This document shows, piece by piece, positions 29,139 to 38,010 of a stretch of DNA of 64,000 bases. The stretch spans positions 2,163,297 through 2,227,296 of the forward strand of contig NC_015436.1 in NCBI RefSeq assembly GCF_000208385.1, given 5' to 3'. The stretch comes from Parasphaerochaeta coccoides DSM 17374 (lineage in GTDB: Bacteria; Spirochaetota; Spirochaetia; Sphaerochaetales; Sphaerochaetaceae). The position numbers and the translations under genes are program-made. The notes under the pieces were generated by a model. It ran no database searches, was not told where the DNA came from, and saw only the letters and a list, made by a program, of their open reading frames with translations. The stretch's first letter is position 1, and the number at the start of each line of letters is the position of its first letter.

Positions 29139-30596
29139 ATGAGAGAGACTAAGCTTAAGCCAGGTATTACGGTTCTTATAATCGTCCTTGTGGTACTTAT
29201 CATGGGGTGTCTCAATACTCCACATTCCCTTTTGATAGAGCCTAATCAAGAGTCATCTGCGAACATACCCTATGCCCAGGAAACGGAGTTGGAAAGTTTG
29301 CTCTCCACTCCGTATGTGGTTGACTGGAGAATCGCCCGTGTATTGGGCATGCTGGAATTGAAAGAGTTCATCGGCGAGGCGCAATGGGAGGATAATGCGG
29401 TTCTCTCGAAGTATCCTGTCGTAGTCTTTGACGCCATGACGGATAGTCCCAAATACTATGAGTTTCATGTGCTTGACAGCAATGGCAACAGCAAGGGGAT
29501 TATAACGTGCGTTGCAGACAAAAGAATGGGAGAGCCCATTGCATTGGTAATGTCTGATATGAAGCAAGATTTACGGCAAGCCAGTTCAGCCTCACGGTTT
29601 GTATCTTCCGGACAGAGAACGATGAGTGTGGATACACGCGTCTATGATGTCGGATACCCATTCGTCATGCAGGAGTCCGCATCTTCAGTGAGGGCAGCTG
29701 TGGCGCGAAACGCAGGAGAGGAAAAGACTCCACAAGAACTTCTTGATGAATGGTTGGATAGTCTCCCGGATGAGGAACTTCAGAAAGCAGGGAAAAGCAG
29801 AGAGCCTTTGCGGGTACAGTACCTGGCCGAAGCCACCGAAGAAGAAATGAGAATCTCCAGCTTGTGGGAAAAAATAGACGGTGCATATGATGAGATGCTT
29901 GCTGTGACGGACGAGGATATTGCCGCCGCTTATGAGCAAAATAGTCGCTCCGCATCACATTTTACAAAATCATATTACGTACAGCCGTGGGCAAGTTTAA
30001 ATTACAGGCCGCTATTAGAAGGATTAACTATATATTGCGCCCCTGCCGTAGTAGCGGAGATTGCCTATGGTTATAAAATCCAACAAGGAATACCTGTCGT
30101 TGCATTGAGTTTGGGCATCCAAGTCAAAGAGCATATGGGAGATGGAGCAAAATATTATGTAAATATATTTTCTCCAGGACTTACCTCCTCGTTGAAAAAA
30201 TTTACCGATGGAAAGCTGGATTTGGGATATCATTTAGGTCATATCTGGAATCATATATATGAGGAGCTGCGCATACACGACCTCCCTGTAATCTCTTTGA
30301 GGACTGGAGTAGGGATATTTACGGCATGGCATTACCGAATCATTATTGGTGCTGCGGAACGGGAAACGAAAATCCAACATCGTTTCTTATGGATACGTTG
30401 GACAGAGTACAAGCAAGACAGGTATTATTACATGGCTGACAATGGTATGGATGCCGGGGGAAGAGAATGGGAATCCGTATTTGGAGAGACTCTAACAACA
30501 AGACATACATTGAAATTCTGGGAAAAACATCAGTGGTTTGGGGCGCAACTGGTAAATACAGGGGTCTATTTTCAACATTTCTCAGTTGAAACGTGA
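29139..30596 (+). CDS. lipoprotein with C39/papain-like cysteine peptidase domain
   Basis: 485 residues. MRETKLKPG, a hydrophobic segment and the lipobox LIMGC show a lipoprotein. The N-terminal half (to ~270) contains a pro-region-like segment (GIITCVADKRMGEPIALVMS) and a coiled acidic stretch. The C-terminal ~200 residues suggest a papain-like fold: candidate nucleophile in IYCAPAVVAEIAYGY, candidate His in AWHYRIIIGAAE, and a YYMADNGMD segment that could give the third residue. The family call is by motif only. The start ATGAGAGAGACTAAGC is the unexpanded counterpart of the AG-tract starts of loci A-C. A second lipoprotein gene follows 6 bp later. Confidence 0.6.
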   Translation: MRETKLKPGITVLIIVLVVLIMGCLNTPHSLLIEPNQESSANIPYAQETELESLLSTPYVVDWRIARVLGMLELKEFIGEAQWEDNAVLSKYPVVVFDAMTDSPKYYEFHVLDSNGNSKGIITCVADKRMGEPIALVMSDMKQDLRQASSASRFVSSGQRTMSVDTRVYDVGYPFVMQESASSVRAAVARNAGEEKTPQELLDEWLDSLPDEELQKAGKSREPLRVQYLAEATEEEMRISSLWEKIDGAYDEMLAVTDEDIAAAYEQNSRSASHFTKSYYVQPWASLNYRPLLEGLTIYCAPAVVAEIAYGYKIQQGIPVVALSLGIQVKEHMGDGAKYYVNIFSPGLTSSLKKFTDGKLDLGYHLGHIWNHIYEELRIHDLPVISLRTGVGIFTAWHYRIIIGAAERETKIQHRFLWIRWTEYKQDRYYYMADNGMDAGGREWESVFGETLTTRHTLKFWEKHQWFGAQLVNTGVYFQHFSVET

Positions 30597-30602
30597 TAAG
30601 GC

Positions 30603-31070
30603 ATGAAAAAACAAAAGACGATACTTTCTTCTATTTTCTTTCTTTCCCTTCTCTTTCTTCTTTCTTCATGCTTGGGGGAGAAGCCTATGATTTTTCTCCG
30701 CGTTGTTCCCGTTGCAGAAGATGGTACTCAAATTCCCATCAGAGAAGGAATGTGGTGTGTACTATACGTGAAGAAAAACCTGCGTAATGAGATGCGGGTG
30801 CTGTTCCCTGATTATGAGGAGAATGTGTTTGAAGATGTTTTTCCTGGTGCTGCGCGAAAATGGTATTGGGGAAATGATGACAGATCCTTTGAAGAAGTTG
30901 CCAAGCCAATCTATGAGAAGTATGGAATGAAATTCCACGATGAAAGAGGCGAGTACAAAGATGTGACCATACATGATTGGCACCCGTATATTTCAGAGAA
31001 ATGGGAACGGCCTGATGGGATAGAGTTACCTGCTGTTCTACTCACGCTCATAAAGGATGATTCACTTTGA
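30603..31070 (+). CDS. small lipoprotein, unknown function
   Basis: 155 residues with a short basic start, a Leu/Phe-rich segment and the lipobox LSSC at about residue 25. The mature part has MIFLRVVPVAEDGTQIPIREGMW and WHPYISEKWERPDG; no family is recognised. It lies 6 bp after the C39-like lipoprotein gene and is surely co-transcribed with it. It could be a partner or inhibitor of the peptidase, but nothing in the sequence proves this. Confidence 0.7.
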   Translation: MKKQKTILSSIFFLSLLFLLSSCLGEKPMIFLRVVPVAEDGTQIPIREGMWCVLYVKKNLRNEMRVLFPDYEENVFEDVFPGAARKWYWGNDDRSFEEVAKPIYEKYGMKFHDERGEYKDVTIHDWHPYISEKWERPDGIELPAVLLTLIKDDSL

Positions 31071-31078
31071 CAAAGACC

Positions 31079-31103
31079 AGCGGCATGCTTATACCATGCC
31101 GCT
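31079..31103. terminator. bidirectional terminator hairpin
   Basis: AGCGGCATG (31079-31087) pairs perfectly with CATGCCGCT (31095-31103). It lies between the convergent small lipoprotein gene and kduI. T-runs on either side are weak. Confidence 0.6.
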
Positions 31104-31154
31104 GAATACCCAAATGACCAATATCGCCGTTTCCATGCGTGAAATGCCAGCCGG

Positions 31155-31997
31155 TCATCTCAAGTCGAGCGTATCAATGAAGTCCTGGTCAGCATACGCG
31201 CGGTTTTCGCCCGCCATTGCCCAGATGAACGAATAATTGCTGGTCCCGCCGCCTGAATGAATCGACCAGCTGGGATTCAGCACCGCCTGCTCATTGTGCA
31301 TGATGATGTGGCGGGTTTCCGTCGGTTCTCCGAAGAAATGGAATACCACATTGTCCTTGGGAATGTCAAAGTAGAAATACACCTCCATGCGCCGTTCATG
31401 GGTATGGGCGGGCATGGTGTTCCAGACTGAACCGGTCGCCAGGAATGTCACTCCCATCGAAAGCTGGCAGGTATCCAGGACATCAGGATGAATGAATTGG
31501 TTGATTGTCCTCTCATTTGAAGTTTCCGATGCGCCGAGATGAATCTGCTTGGCATTCTCGCGGGGGATGAATGTAAGAGGGAACTCACGGTGGGCAGGCG
31601 TTGAACACATATAGAACTTGGCAGGCTTGGCCGCGTCCTTGCTGGTGAAAGAAACTTCCTTGGTTCCCATGGGTACATAGAGAGCGCTGATTGTGGGCAG
31701 CACATAGCCTGTGCCATCGACATGCACCGTACCTTCCCCGCCAATGTTGATGATTCCCAGCTCACGCCTTTCCAGGAAGTACGTGACGCCGAAATTCTTC
31801 CATGTGTCGATGTTCTTGTCCAGCCGGAGGCTCTCCTTGACCGGCTTCGCCCCCATGGTCACGATGCGGTCGATATGGGAGTATACCGCCGTCACATCAT
31901 TGTCCCGGAAAATATCCGTGATGAGGAACTCCTTGCGAAGCTCGGCGGTGTTCATCCGGGCAAAAGGCTCCTTGCCTGTTGAATACCTGATATCCAT
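31155..31997 (-). CDS. kduI: 5-dehydro-4-deoxy-D-glucuronate isomerase
   Basis: 280 residues, the normal length of KduI. It isomerises 5-keto-4-deoxyuronate from unsaturated uronates (pectin, glycosaminoglycans) to 3-deoxy-D-glycero-2,5-hexodiulosonate. The cupin metal site is visible in MPAHTHERRMEVYFYFD (two His and a Glu) and a later His in ETRHIIMHNEQ. ERRELGIINIGGEG and SIHSGGGTSNYSFIWAM are family-typical. It lies 18 bp after kduD, which supplies the next step; the two form an operon. Confidence 0.95.
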   Translation of the reverse strand: MDIRYSTGKEPFARMNTAELRKEFLITDIFRDNDVTAVYSHIDRIVTMGAKPVKESLRLDKNIDTWKNFGVTYFLERRELGIINIGGEGTVHVDGTGYVLPTISALYVPMGTKEVSFTSKDAAKPAKFYMCSTPAHREFPLTFIPRENAKQIHLGASETSNERTINQFIHPDVLDTCQLSMGVTFLATGSVWNTMPAHTHERRMEVYFYFDIPKDNVVFHFFGEPTETRHIIMHNEQAVLNPSWSIHSGGGTSNYSFIWAMAGENRAYADQDFIDTLDLR

Positions 31998-32015
31998 GTT
32001 CGTGTCTCCTTACGT

Positions 32016-32819
32016 TCAGGGCTGCTTGCCGATGTAGGCAAGGATGCCGCCATCAACGTACAGGATATGCCCGTTGACGAAGTCCGATGCGTCGGAAGCA
32101 AGGAACACAGCGGGGCCCTCAAGATCCTCTGTCGTACCCCAGCGTGCGGCAGGAGTCTTGGCGATGATGAAGCTGTCGAAGGGATGTCGGGAACCGTCCG
32201 CTTGTCTTTCCCGCAGGGGAGCTGTCTGTGGCGTGGCGATGTAGCCAGGCCCGATGCCATTGCATTGTATGTTGGCCGAGCCATATTCAGAAGCGATGTT
32301 CCGGGTCAGCATCTTGAGACCGCCTTTTGCGGCCGCATAGGCGGAAACAGTCTCCCGTCCCAGCTCGCTCATCATGGAACAGATGTTGATGATCTTGCCA
32401 TGCCCCTTCTTAATCATGCCGGGGATGACAGCCTTGGACACAATGAAAGGCGCATTGAGATCAATGTCGATGACCTTGCGGAAATCGGCAGCATCCATTT
32501 CTATCATCGGGACGCGGCGGATGATTCCGGCGTTGTTCACCAAGATATCGACGCCACCCAAGTCCTGCTCTATCTTCTGTGCCGTCGCCTGCACCTGGGG
32601 TTCATCGGTGACATCACAGACATATCCTTTCGCGTCAATGCCGGCTTCCTTATATGCGGCCAGACCCTTGTCTACCAAATCCTGGTTGATATCGTTGAAA
32701 GCAATTTTTGCTCCAGCAGCGGCATATGCGCTGGCAATTGCGAAGCCGATTCCATAAGACGCACCAGTGACCCACGCCACTTTGTCCTTCAAGGAAAAAG
32801 ATTCAATAGAAAAACCCAT
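32016..32819 (-). CDS. kduD: 2-dehydro-3-deoxy-D-gluconate 5-dehydrogenase-type SDR
   Basis: 267 residues from ATG 32819, chosen because AAAGGAG precedes it; the longer frame to 32948 lacks a site. A classical short-chain dehydrogenase: TGASYGIG nucleotide motif, NNAG, catalytic Ser in ICSMMSE and YAAAKGG. Gene order with kduI indicates KduD, which reduces the diketo sugar acid to 2-keto-3-deoxygluconate with NADH. Gluconate 5-dehydrogenase is a close relative and cannot be excluded on sequence alone. Confidence 0.87.
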   Translation of the reverse strand: MGFSIESFSLKDKVAWVTGASYGIGFAIASAYAAAGAKIAFNDINQDLVDKGLAAYKEAGIDAKGYVCDVTDEPQVQATAQKIEQDLGGVDILVNNAGIIRRVPMIEMDAADFRKVIDIDLNAPFIVSKAVIPGMIKKGHGKIINICSMMSELGRETVSAYAAAKGGLKMLTRNIASEYGSANIQCNGIGPGYIATPQTAPLRERQADGSRHPFDSFIIAKTPAARWGTTEDLEGPAVFLASDASDFVNGHILYVDGGILAYIGKQP

Positions 32820-32999
32820 GTCATGACTCCTTTTGCCGCCGCAGGGCGGACGCATATATTTTATGCAGCATCCCACTATATCATCCAAGAGAATGATAAT
32901 CCGATTGACAGTGTACCATAAAGCCGGAAAGTTGTGACATTCCGTCATTTTGCATCATTCCGCCAAGAATACCCATCAAAAATGCCCGTCTAGTTCAGG

Positions 33000-33848
33000 C
33001 TAGTTCAATCCGCGCCGACGTTTTATTTCTTCATACGCTTCTTGTATCTCAAGGAACTTGGCTTCGGCGAATTTCGAGAACTCAGGGGGCAGTCCTTTCG
33101 AGGCAATCATATCCGGATGAAATTCCCGGCTCAGCGCACGGTAGGCCTTGCGCACCTCCTCATCGGTAGCCTGGGACGTAATGTTCAGAATCTCATATGG
33201 CTTGGAGTCACTGGAAAAAGTTGTGTGCGATGCGCCATGAGACTTGCTTCCGGTTCCATGCAAGTACCGTGCGCGGAGACTTTCCCTGATATCGGCAGGA
33301 ATGGAAAAAATCCTTTCCGCAGAGCCCAACATTTCCATTGCCCGCCGTCCTGGAGTACCGTCGGCGGTACAGACGCGGTAGAGAATGTCCATCATCAGCA
33401 GGAGAAGCCCCTCCTGCGTACTGAAGTTCTGCTTGAACTGGTGGGCGAAGTCTTCAAAGGAGCCTTCCGTCTTCAGCGCGGCTTGAAAGACCCGCAGCGC
33501 ATACGTCTTGCTGTAAGGATCAAGCTGGAGGTCGCCGTTGATGAAATCAAGCACCTTACGGTATTCGGCGTCGCTTACCTTGTCATCATCACTGGTGGCT
33601 ATGCGGGCAAGCATACTGAATGCCGCCACGAAAAAGATGAGCCGGGAACGCTCCTCGTGCCCACGCATGGAAGAAAAAACCTGGAACGGGGAATGATGAG
33701 AGTGTGTTCCCGCAGAGGCGTCATGGTCAGATTCGCTGTCTGATGCCTTGTCCATGGCATGTCCGAAGGCTATTCCGGCGACCAGCCCCAAGGGACCGCC
33801 CACCAGCCATCCGAACATGCCTCCGATGATTTTTCCGAACCAACCCAT
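33000..33848 (-). CDS. DjlA-like TerB/DnaJ domain protein
   Basis: 282 residues. The N-terminus is a glycine-rich hydrophobic segment (MFGWLVGGPLGLVAGIAFG) that could insert in the membrane. Residues ~65-180 are a TerB-like helical domain (FFVAAFSMLARIATSDDDKVSDAEY). The C-terminal ~70 residues form a J domain with the HPD motif (REFHPDMIASKG). That order is that of DjlA, a membrane-anchored co-chaperone that stimulates DnaK. The client is unknown. Confidence 0.85.
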   Translation of the reverse strand: MGWFGKIIGGMFGWLVGGPLGLVAGIAFGHAMDKASDSESDHDASAGTHSHHSPFQVFSSMRGHEERSRLIFFVAAFSMLARIATSDDDKVSDAEYRKVLDFINGDLQLDPYSKTYALRVFQAALKTEGSFEDFAHQFKQNFSTQEGLLLLMMDILYRVCTADGTPGRRAMEMLGSAERIFSIPADIRESLRARYLHGTGSKSHGASHTTFSSDSKPYEILNITSQATDEEVRKAYRALSREFHPDMIASKGLPPEFSKFAEAKFLEIQEAYEEIKRRRGLN

Positions 33849-33892
33849 CTCACCCCTCGCTTTGCCTCGCTGAAACGGACTTTGATCTTATA

Positions 33893-35377
33893 TTACAACT
33901 TATCTATCAGCAAGGAACACTTTCCGGAGGGGATGGGAAGTGTTTTCTTTTTGTGGGAGTTGAGGATCTGGATGGTGAAATAATACAGTTTCTCCGACTC
34001 CAGCCGTATCTCCCAGCCACGGGCGTTCTTGTTGCTCAGAATGGTAATCAGGTTCCTTTTCAGTGACAGATGCTGGATTCCCATGGCCTCAAGATCCTGG
34101 AGGGTCCAGTCTACCGTCTTACGCGGCAGGGATATGTTCAGGCCAATGACATTCTCCACCATCAGGGCTATTGTCACCATGCCGACCATGGGCATGTAGC
34201 GGCGACGGGGAAAGTCCTCCCTCTCGCCCGGAACATACACCGGATGACCGTCATTCTGGGGCAGATAAGCCTCCCATACATCGTCCACCGTATCGACTTC
34301 CGGCTGGTAGGTGTCCAGCAGAAAATACAGGTGGCGGATGGCGCATTCACGGGCAAAAATAAACTGCCGGTACTTTTCCAGTCCCTTGACCACCATGTAG
34401 GTGAACAGGGGGATGACGGAACCCTTGTGTCCGTCGCCATCATTGGAATAGCCGGGGGAATCGATGGACAGAAGGGGGAAAGGATTCTCCGCGCCGAAGA
34501 TACCGGGATCCTGGAGATAGGCAATCAGGAACGCCGCCTGCTCCTCATTGGGAATAGACGCCAGAAGCGTCCAGTACGTCCCCAGATGCTTGATGTCCGT
34601 GACGCGGGAGTCATCGGCGGCAAGGTCATAATAATAATTCAGCTCCGCATCCCACATCAGGTCGTTGATCCGTGTCTTGAGGGCGAAATATGCCCGCTTA
34701 TACCGGAAAGCCAGCTCCTTGTCATTGAGGATGTCCCCTATCTCCGACATATAGAGAGCGTTCAACGCCATGGCAGCATTGAAATCAACGGCATATTCCA
34801 CGTGGGAACGGTCGATGTTGCCCGTCAGATATGCCTCCTGCGGAACCTTGTACAGCCCGTTTGGCTGGAGGAAGGTCTTCTGGAGCCACGCGTGATACTT
34901 CTCCAAGACAGGGACTATTTCCTTGAGGCGGCGTTTGTTTCCTATCTTATGGTAGAAATTGTACTCGACATAGGCGAAAAGCGGGAGCTGGACGCCTTCA
35001 GGATTAGATGTTGAAAGGACAGGAGAACCATTTTCCCGCGAATAGTCGGAACGTATGGCACCATTTTCTTCCTGTTTCTCATAGAAATAGTCAATCATGG
35101 GGAAGGGAGGGAACTCCTGATTGCTGTAGACAAGGAACAATGACGACATGCATGCGTCAATCTGTGAGAACGTCTTCTGTCCCGCATAAGAAAGATATGA
35201 ACCGGTAAAACCGTTTTCTTTCGTACCTGATGTCCAGGCATCATTAATCCACACCCAGGAGCGATCGTACATATCGACGAAATCCTGGTCGTAGAAATGG
35301 ATGGCTGGTACTGAATCTTTAATCAATGATGTCTCCTTGGTACGGCGTGGCAAAACGGAAAAATCTTCAAACGACAT
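33893..35377 (-). CDS. trehalase/glucosidase-like (alpha/alpha)6-barrel glycosidase
   Basis: 494 residues with no signal peptide, so cytoplasmic. Motifs such as WVWINDAWTSGT, GAIRSDYSRENG, HVEYAVDFNAAMALNAL, WDAELNYYYDL and DDVWEAYLPQNDG recall the (alpha/alpha)6 toroid of trehalase (GH37) and GH63 enzymes. The acidic residues in DFNAA and in VDDVWE are candidate catalytic positions. Substrate cannot be told. It follows the kdu genes and the DnaJ-like gene on the same strand but with its own gap. Confidence 0.65.
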   Translation of the reverse strand: MSFEDFSVLPRRTKETSLIKDSVPAIHFYDQDFVDMYDRSWVWINDAWTSGTKENGFTGSYLSYAGQKTFSQIDACMSSLFLVYSNQEFPPFPMIDYFYEKQEENGAIRSDYSRENGSPVLSTSNPEGVQLPLFAYVEYNFYHKIGNKRRLKEIVPVLEKYHAWLQKTFLQPNGLYKVPQEAYLTGNIDRSHVEYAVDFNAAMALNALYMSEIGDILNDKELAFRYKRAYFALKTRINDLMWDAELNYYYDLAADDSRVTDIKHLGTYWTLLASIPNEEQAAFLIAYLQDPGIFGAENPFPLLSIDSPGYSNDGDGHKGSVIPLFTYMVVKGLEKYRQFIFARECAIRHLYFLLDTYQPEVDTVDDVWEAYLPQNDGHPVYVPGEREDFPRRRYMPMVGMVTIALMVENVIGLNISLPRKTVDWTLQDLEAMGIQHLSLKRNLITILSNKNARGWEIRLESEKLYYFTIQILNSHKKKTLPIPSGKCSLLIDKL

Positions 35378-35484
35378 TTTAGAAGATATATCCGCATACC
35401 TGTGAAGTCAAGGAAGACTTCCATGTCACGACTGTCACCGCCCGTATCGTTCATACAAAAGATATTATCTATATGAATTGAGTA

Positions 35485-36414
35485 TTATATCATAATTTTA
35501 AGCTTTTTCCCAGACATTTCCACAGAGATTCCCGTACAACCATATGAAATGACTTCTCCGTCAGCATGGACGGGCAAGACCGGAGCATCAGTGGAAATCG
35601 TCATGGCCGCCGTCCGCTCGAAATGGAAGGAAGAATGGCGTATCTGTCTTCCCGTGAGGAACAGGGGAACCAAGCTCATAATCTTCAGACCCTTGAACGG
35701 TCTGCGGGCAAAAGTCACATCGAAAAGCCCGTCATCCAGACTGGCCTCCGGCCCCATCAGGAACGCCGAACCCATGCGGCGTCCGTTGCAAATGGATATT
35801 TGCTGGGTATCCACTTCATATTCACCGCCATCCAGCGTGATACGTATTCTCCACGGCTGTGGGTAACGAGCCAAGACTTTCAAAAGTCCCAGGACATAGC
35901 TCGGCATGCCATTGATATGCTTGAATTCCATTGCACGGAAGTTCACCAGCGGCTCAAAGCCCACGCCTACTCCATTGACGAAGCATCGGCCTTCCGGATA
36001 GTCGCCGCCACGGACTATCCCGATATCCAAGTCCCTGGGCGAACCATGGACAAGCCGGGCGCAGGCATCTCCTGTCTTGGCGGGAATCCCCGCTGCATAG
36101 GCAAAGTCATTGCCTCTCCCTATGGGGATGACCCCGAAACTGGGCAAGGTCAGGCCGCCCCCTTGGGCAATGTCCTCCTGATAAATGCCGTCCACCACCT
36201 CGTTGACTGTTCCATCTCCTCCCGCGGCTATGATCAATGGTCTCCCGTCACGGACGGCCTGGCGAGCCAGACGCATGCCGTCAGACTGACCAGCCGTCCT
36301 GTCAATGCGGACTTTCCATCCATGGCGGTTGAGATATGCCGTGATGATGCCTTCCTTGCGTGACGCATGACCTTTTGCCGCCTGAGGATTGAGTATGATA
36401 TATGCTTCCGGCAT
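35485..36414 (-). CDS. diacylglycerol kinase family lipid kinase
   Basis: 309 residues. The N-terminal NTP-binding domain begins AYIILNPQAAKG and carries the nucleotide motif AAGGDGTVNEVVDGI and GVIPIGRGNDFA. The C-terminal beta-sandwich includes ICNGRRMGSAFLMGPEASLDDGLFDV. The family phosphorylates diacylglycerol or related lipids and feeds phospholipid synthesis. AGGAGG precedes the ATG. It is divergent from the MATE gene. Confidence 0.9.
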   Translation of the reverse strand: MPEAYIILNPQAAKGHASRKEGIITAYLNRHGWKVRIDRTAGQSDGMRLARQAVRDGRPLIIAAGGDGTVNEVVDGIYQEDIAQGGGLTLPSFGVIPIGRGNDFAYAAGIPAKTGDACARLVHGSPRDLDIGIVRGGDYPEGRCFVNGVGVGFEPLVNFRAMEFKHINGMPSYVLGLLKVLARYPQPWRIRITLDGGEYEVDTQQISICNGRRMGSAFLMGPEASLDDGLFDVTFARRPFKGLKIMSLVPLFLTGRQIRHSSFHFERTAAMTISTDAPVLPVHADGEVISYGCTGISVEMSGKKLKIMI

Positions 36415-36481
36415 GATGGCCGCCTCCTGCGGGATGTTCCGATGAATGTGCGTTGAGTAACAATACCAAATTCTTACGCTC

Positions 36482-36510
36482 TTGACTAATCTTTTTCCAA
36501 CATGTTTGAT
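36482..36510 (+). promoter_or_regulatory. MATE gene promoter, leaderless arrangement
   Basis: TTGACT (36482-36487), a 17-bp spacer and TTTGAT (36505-36510). Six nucleotides separate the -10 from ATG 36517; no Shine-Dalgarno is present. Confidence 0.45.
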
Positions 36511-36516
36511 TGCTGA

Positions 36517-37950
36517 ATGGATATTCTTGCAGAGCCTCGCCAGACGCTTTCCCCATCATGGAAGACATTCTTGCCGGAAGTCTTCCGCCTGATTTTACCC
36601 ATGGTCGTCCAGAACATCTTTCTTTCCTCCCTTTCCTTCCTGGACGTGGTAATGGTCGGACAACTCGGCGAAAAGGAAATAGCGGCGGTAGGTCTGGCAA
36701 ACCAGGTGTTTTTCCTCATCAACCTGTTCTATTTCGGCATCAGCAGCGGATCGGCCATCTTCGTCTCCCAGTATTGGGGAGGGAAGAACCTTGACGGTCT
36801 GCGCAAGGTGATGGGCTTTTCCCTTACTTTCAGTGGCATTGCCGCCTCGGTGTTCTGCTTTGTCGCCATGGTCATGCCCGAAGCAGTAATGCGCATCTTC
36901 ACCCAGGACGCGGAGGTGATTGCTTTCGGCAGGATGTACCTGGAAATCATCGGTCCGGGATACATCTTTGCCGCAATCAGCTACGTCTACTCAAGCACGC
37001 TCCGGGCGACTGGCAACGCCAAAACTCCCCTCGTGTTTTCCGTCATCTCCCTTTGCCTGGATGCCACCCTGAATTTCGTCTTTATCTTCGGCATCGGTCC
37101 TTTCCCTGCCATGGGAGTCGCCGGAGCCGCTTTGTCCACCACCATAGGCAATGGATTGGAGATGAGCTGCCTCATCATCTGGTCCCAGCTGAAGCAGGCT
37201 CCGACGGCACTCAGACGCACGGCCTTCATCTGGGGCAGGAAATTCTTGGACGCCATAATCAAGACAAGCTCTCCCGTCATACTGAACGAAGTGTTCTGGT
37301 CCCTGGGCATGGTCATGTACAAGATAGCCTACAGTCGCATGGGCATGGATGTCGTGGCCGCTGTGAATGTCACCGAAGCCATCTCATCTCTTTTCTTTGT
37401 CATTGCCCGTGCCCTGAACATCGGTACGGCCGTGTTAATCGGAATCAAGATAGGCGAGGGAAAATATGAACTGAGCCGTCTTTACGCACGCCGCCTCATC
37501 ATCATAGGGATTGCCTGTGGTGTCCTCATGGGGCTCGTGATGGCCGCCACAGCTCCTTTCCTCCCCCGGATATTCAATGTCTCCCCCGCCCTCAGGGTGA
37601 TGACGACCCGCACTTTGCTGGTCATCAGCCTCCTGATGCCCCTCAAGGCAATCACAGGAACCTTGATTGTCGGAATCCTCCGCAGCGGCGGGGACACGCG
37701 TTTCAGCATGCTGGTTGAAATGGGAAGCGTCTGGTTGATTGGTGTCCCCTGCACTTTCCTGGGAGCCCTCGTATTGAAATGGGACATCTGGTCAGTCTAT
37801 CTTCTGGTCAGCCTGGAAGAAATTGCGAAAGCCATTGTCGGCTTGTTGCGGGTGCGTTCAGGAAAATGGATTAACAATGTGACGGAAATGGGCGTTCCTG
37901 TTCAGGAAACTTCTTCTTTCATTGACGTGGAGAGCCCGACATCCGTATAG
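36517..37950 (+). CDS. MATE family efflux transporter
   Basis: 477 residues with about twelve transmembrane segments. The first helix pair reads LPMVVQNIFLSSLSFLDVVMVGQLGEKEIAAVGLANQ, a typical MATE N-terminus; YVYSSTLRATGNAKTPL and LIVGILRSGGDTRFSML are the repeated half-protein motifs. It exports cationic compounds or drugs with Na+ or H+; substrate is unknown. Its end contains the first copy of the duplicated nagA promoter element. Confidence 0.93.
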   Translation: MDILAEPRQTLSPSWKTFLPEVFRLILPMVVQNIFLSSLSFLDVVMVGQLGEKEIAAVGLANQVFFLINLFYFGISSGSAIFVSQYWGGKNLDGLRKVMGFSLTFSGIAASVFCFVAMVMPEAVMRIFTQDAEVIAFGRMYLEIIGPGYIFAAISYVYSSTLRATGNAKTPLVFSVISLCLDATLNFVFIFGIGPFPAMGVAGAALSTTIGNGLEMSCLIIWSQLKQAPTALRRTAFIWGRKFLDAIIKTSSPVILNEVFWSLGMVMYKIAYSRMGMDVVAAVNVTEAISSLFFVIARALNIGTAVLIGIKIGEGKYELSRLYARRLIIIGIACGVLMGLVMAATAPFLPRIFNVSPALRVMTTRTLLVISLLMPLKAITGTLIVGILRSGGDTRFSMLVEMGSVWLIGVPCTFLGALVLKWDIWSVYLLVSLEEIAKAIVGLLRVRSGKWINNVTEMGVPVQETSSFIDVESPTSV

Positions 37951-37973
37951 TCTGTATGGTATAGTCTGTATGC
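37922..37973 (+). promoter_or_regulatory. nagA promoter with tandemly duplicated -10 unit
   Basis: TTGACG (37922-37927), an 18-bp spacer and TATAGT (37946-37951). The 14-bp unit TATAGTCTGTATGG (37946-37959) is repeated at once at 37960-37973, giving two -10 elements. The first copy overlaps the MATE stop codon. Confidence 0.45.
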
Positions 37974-38010
37974 GCCTCTCTGTAAAAGGAGGCTTGGCAA
38001 AGGAGGTCAC

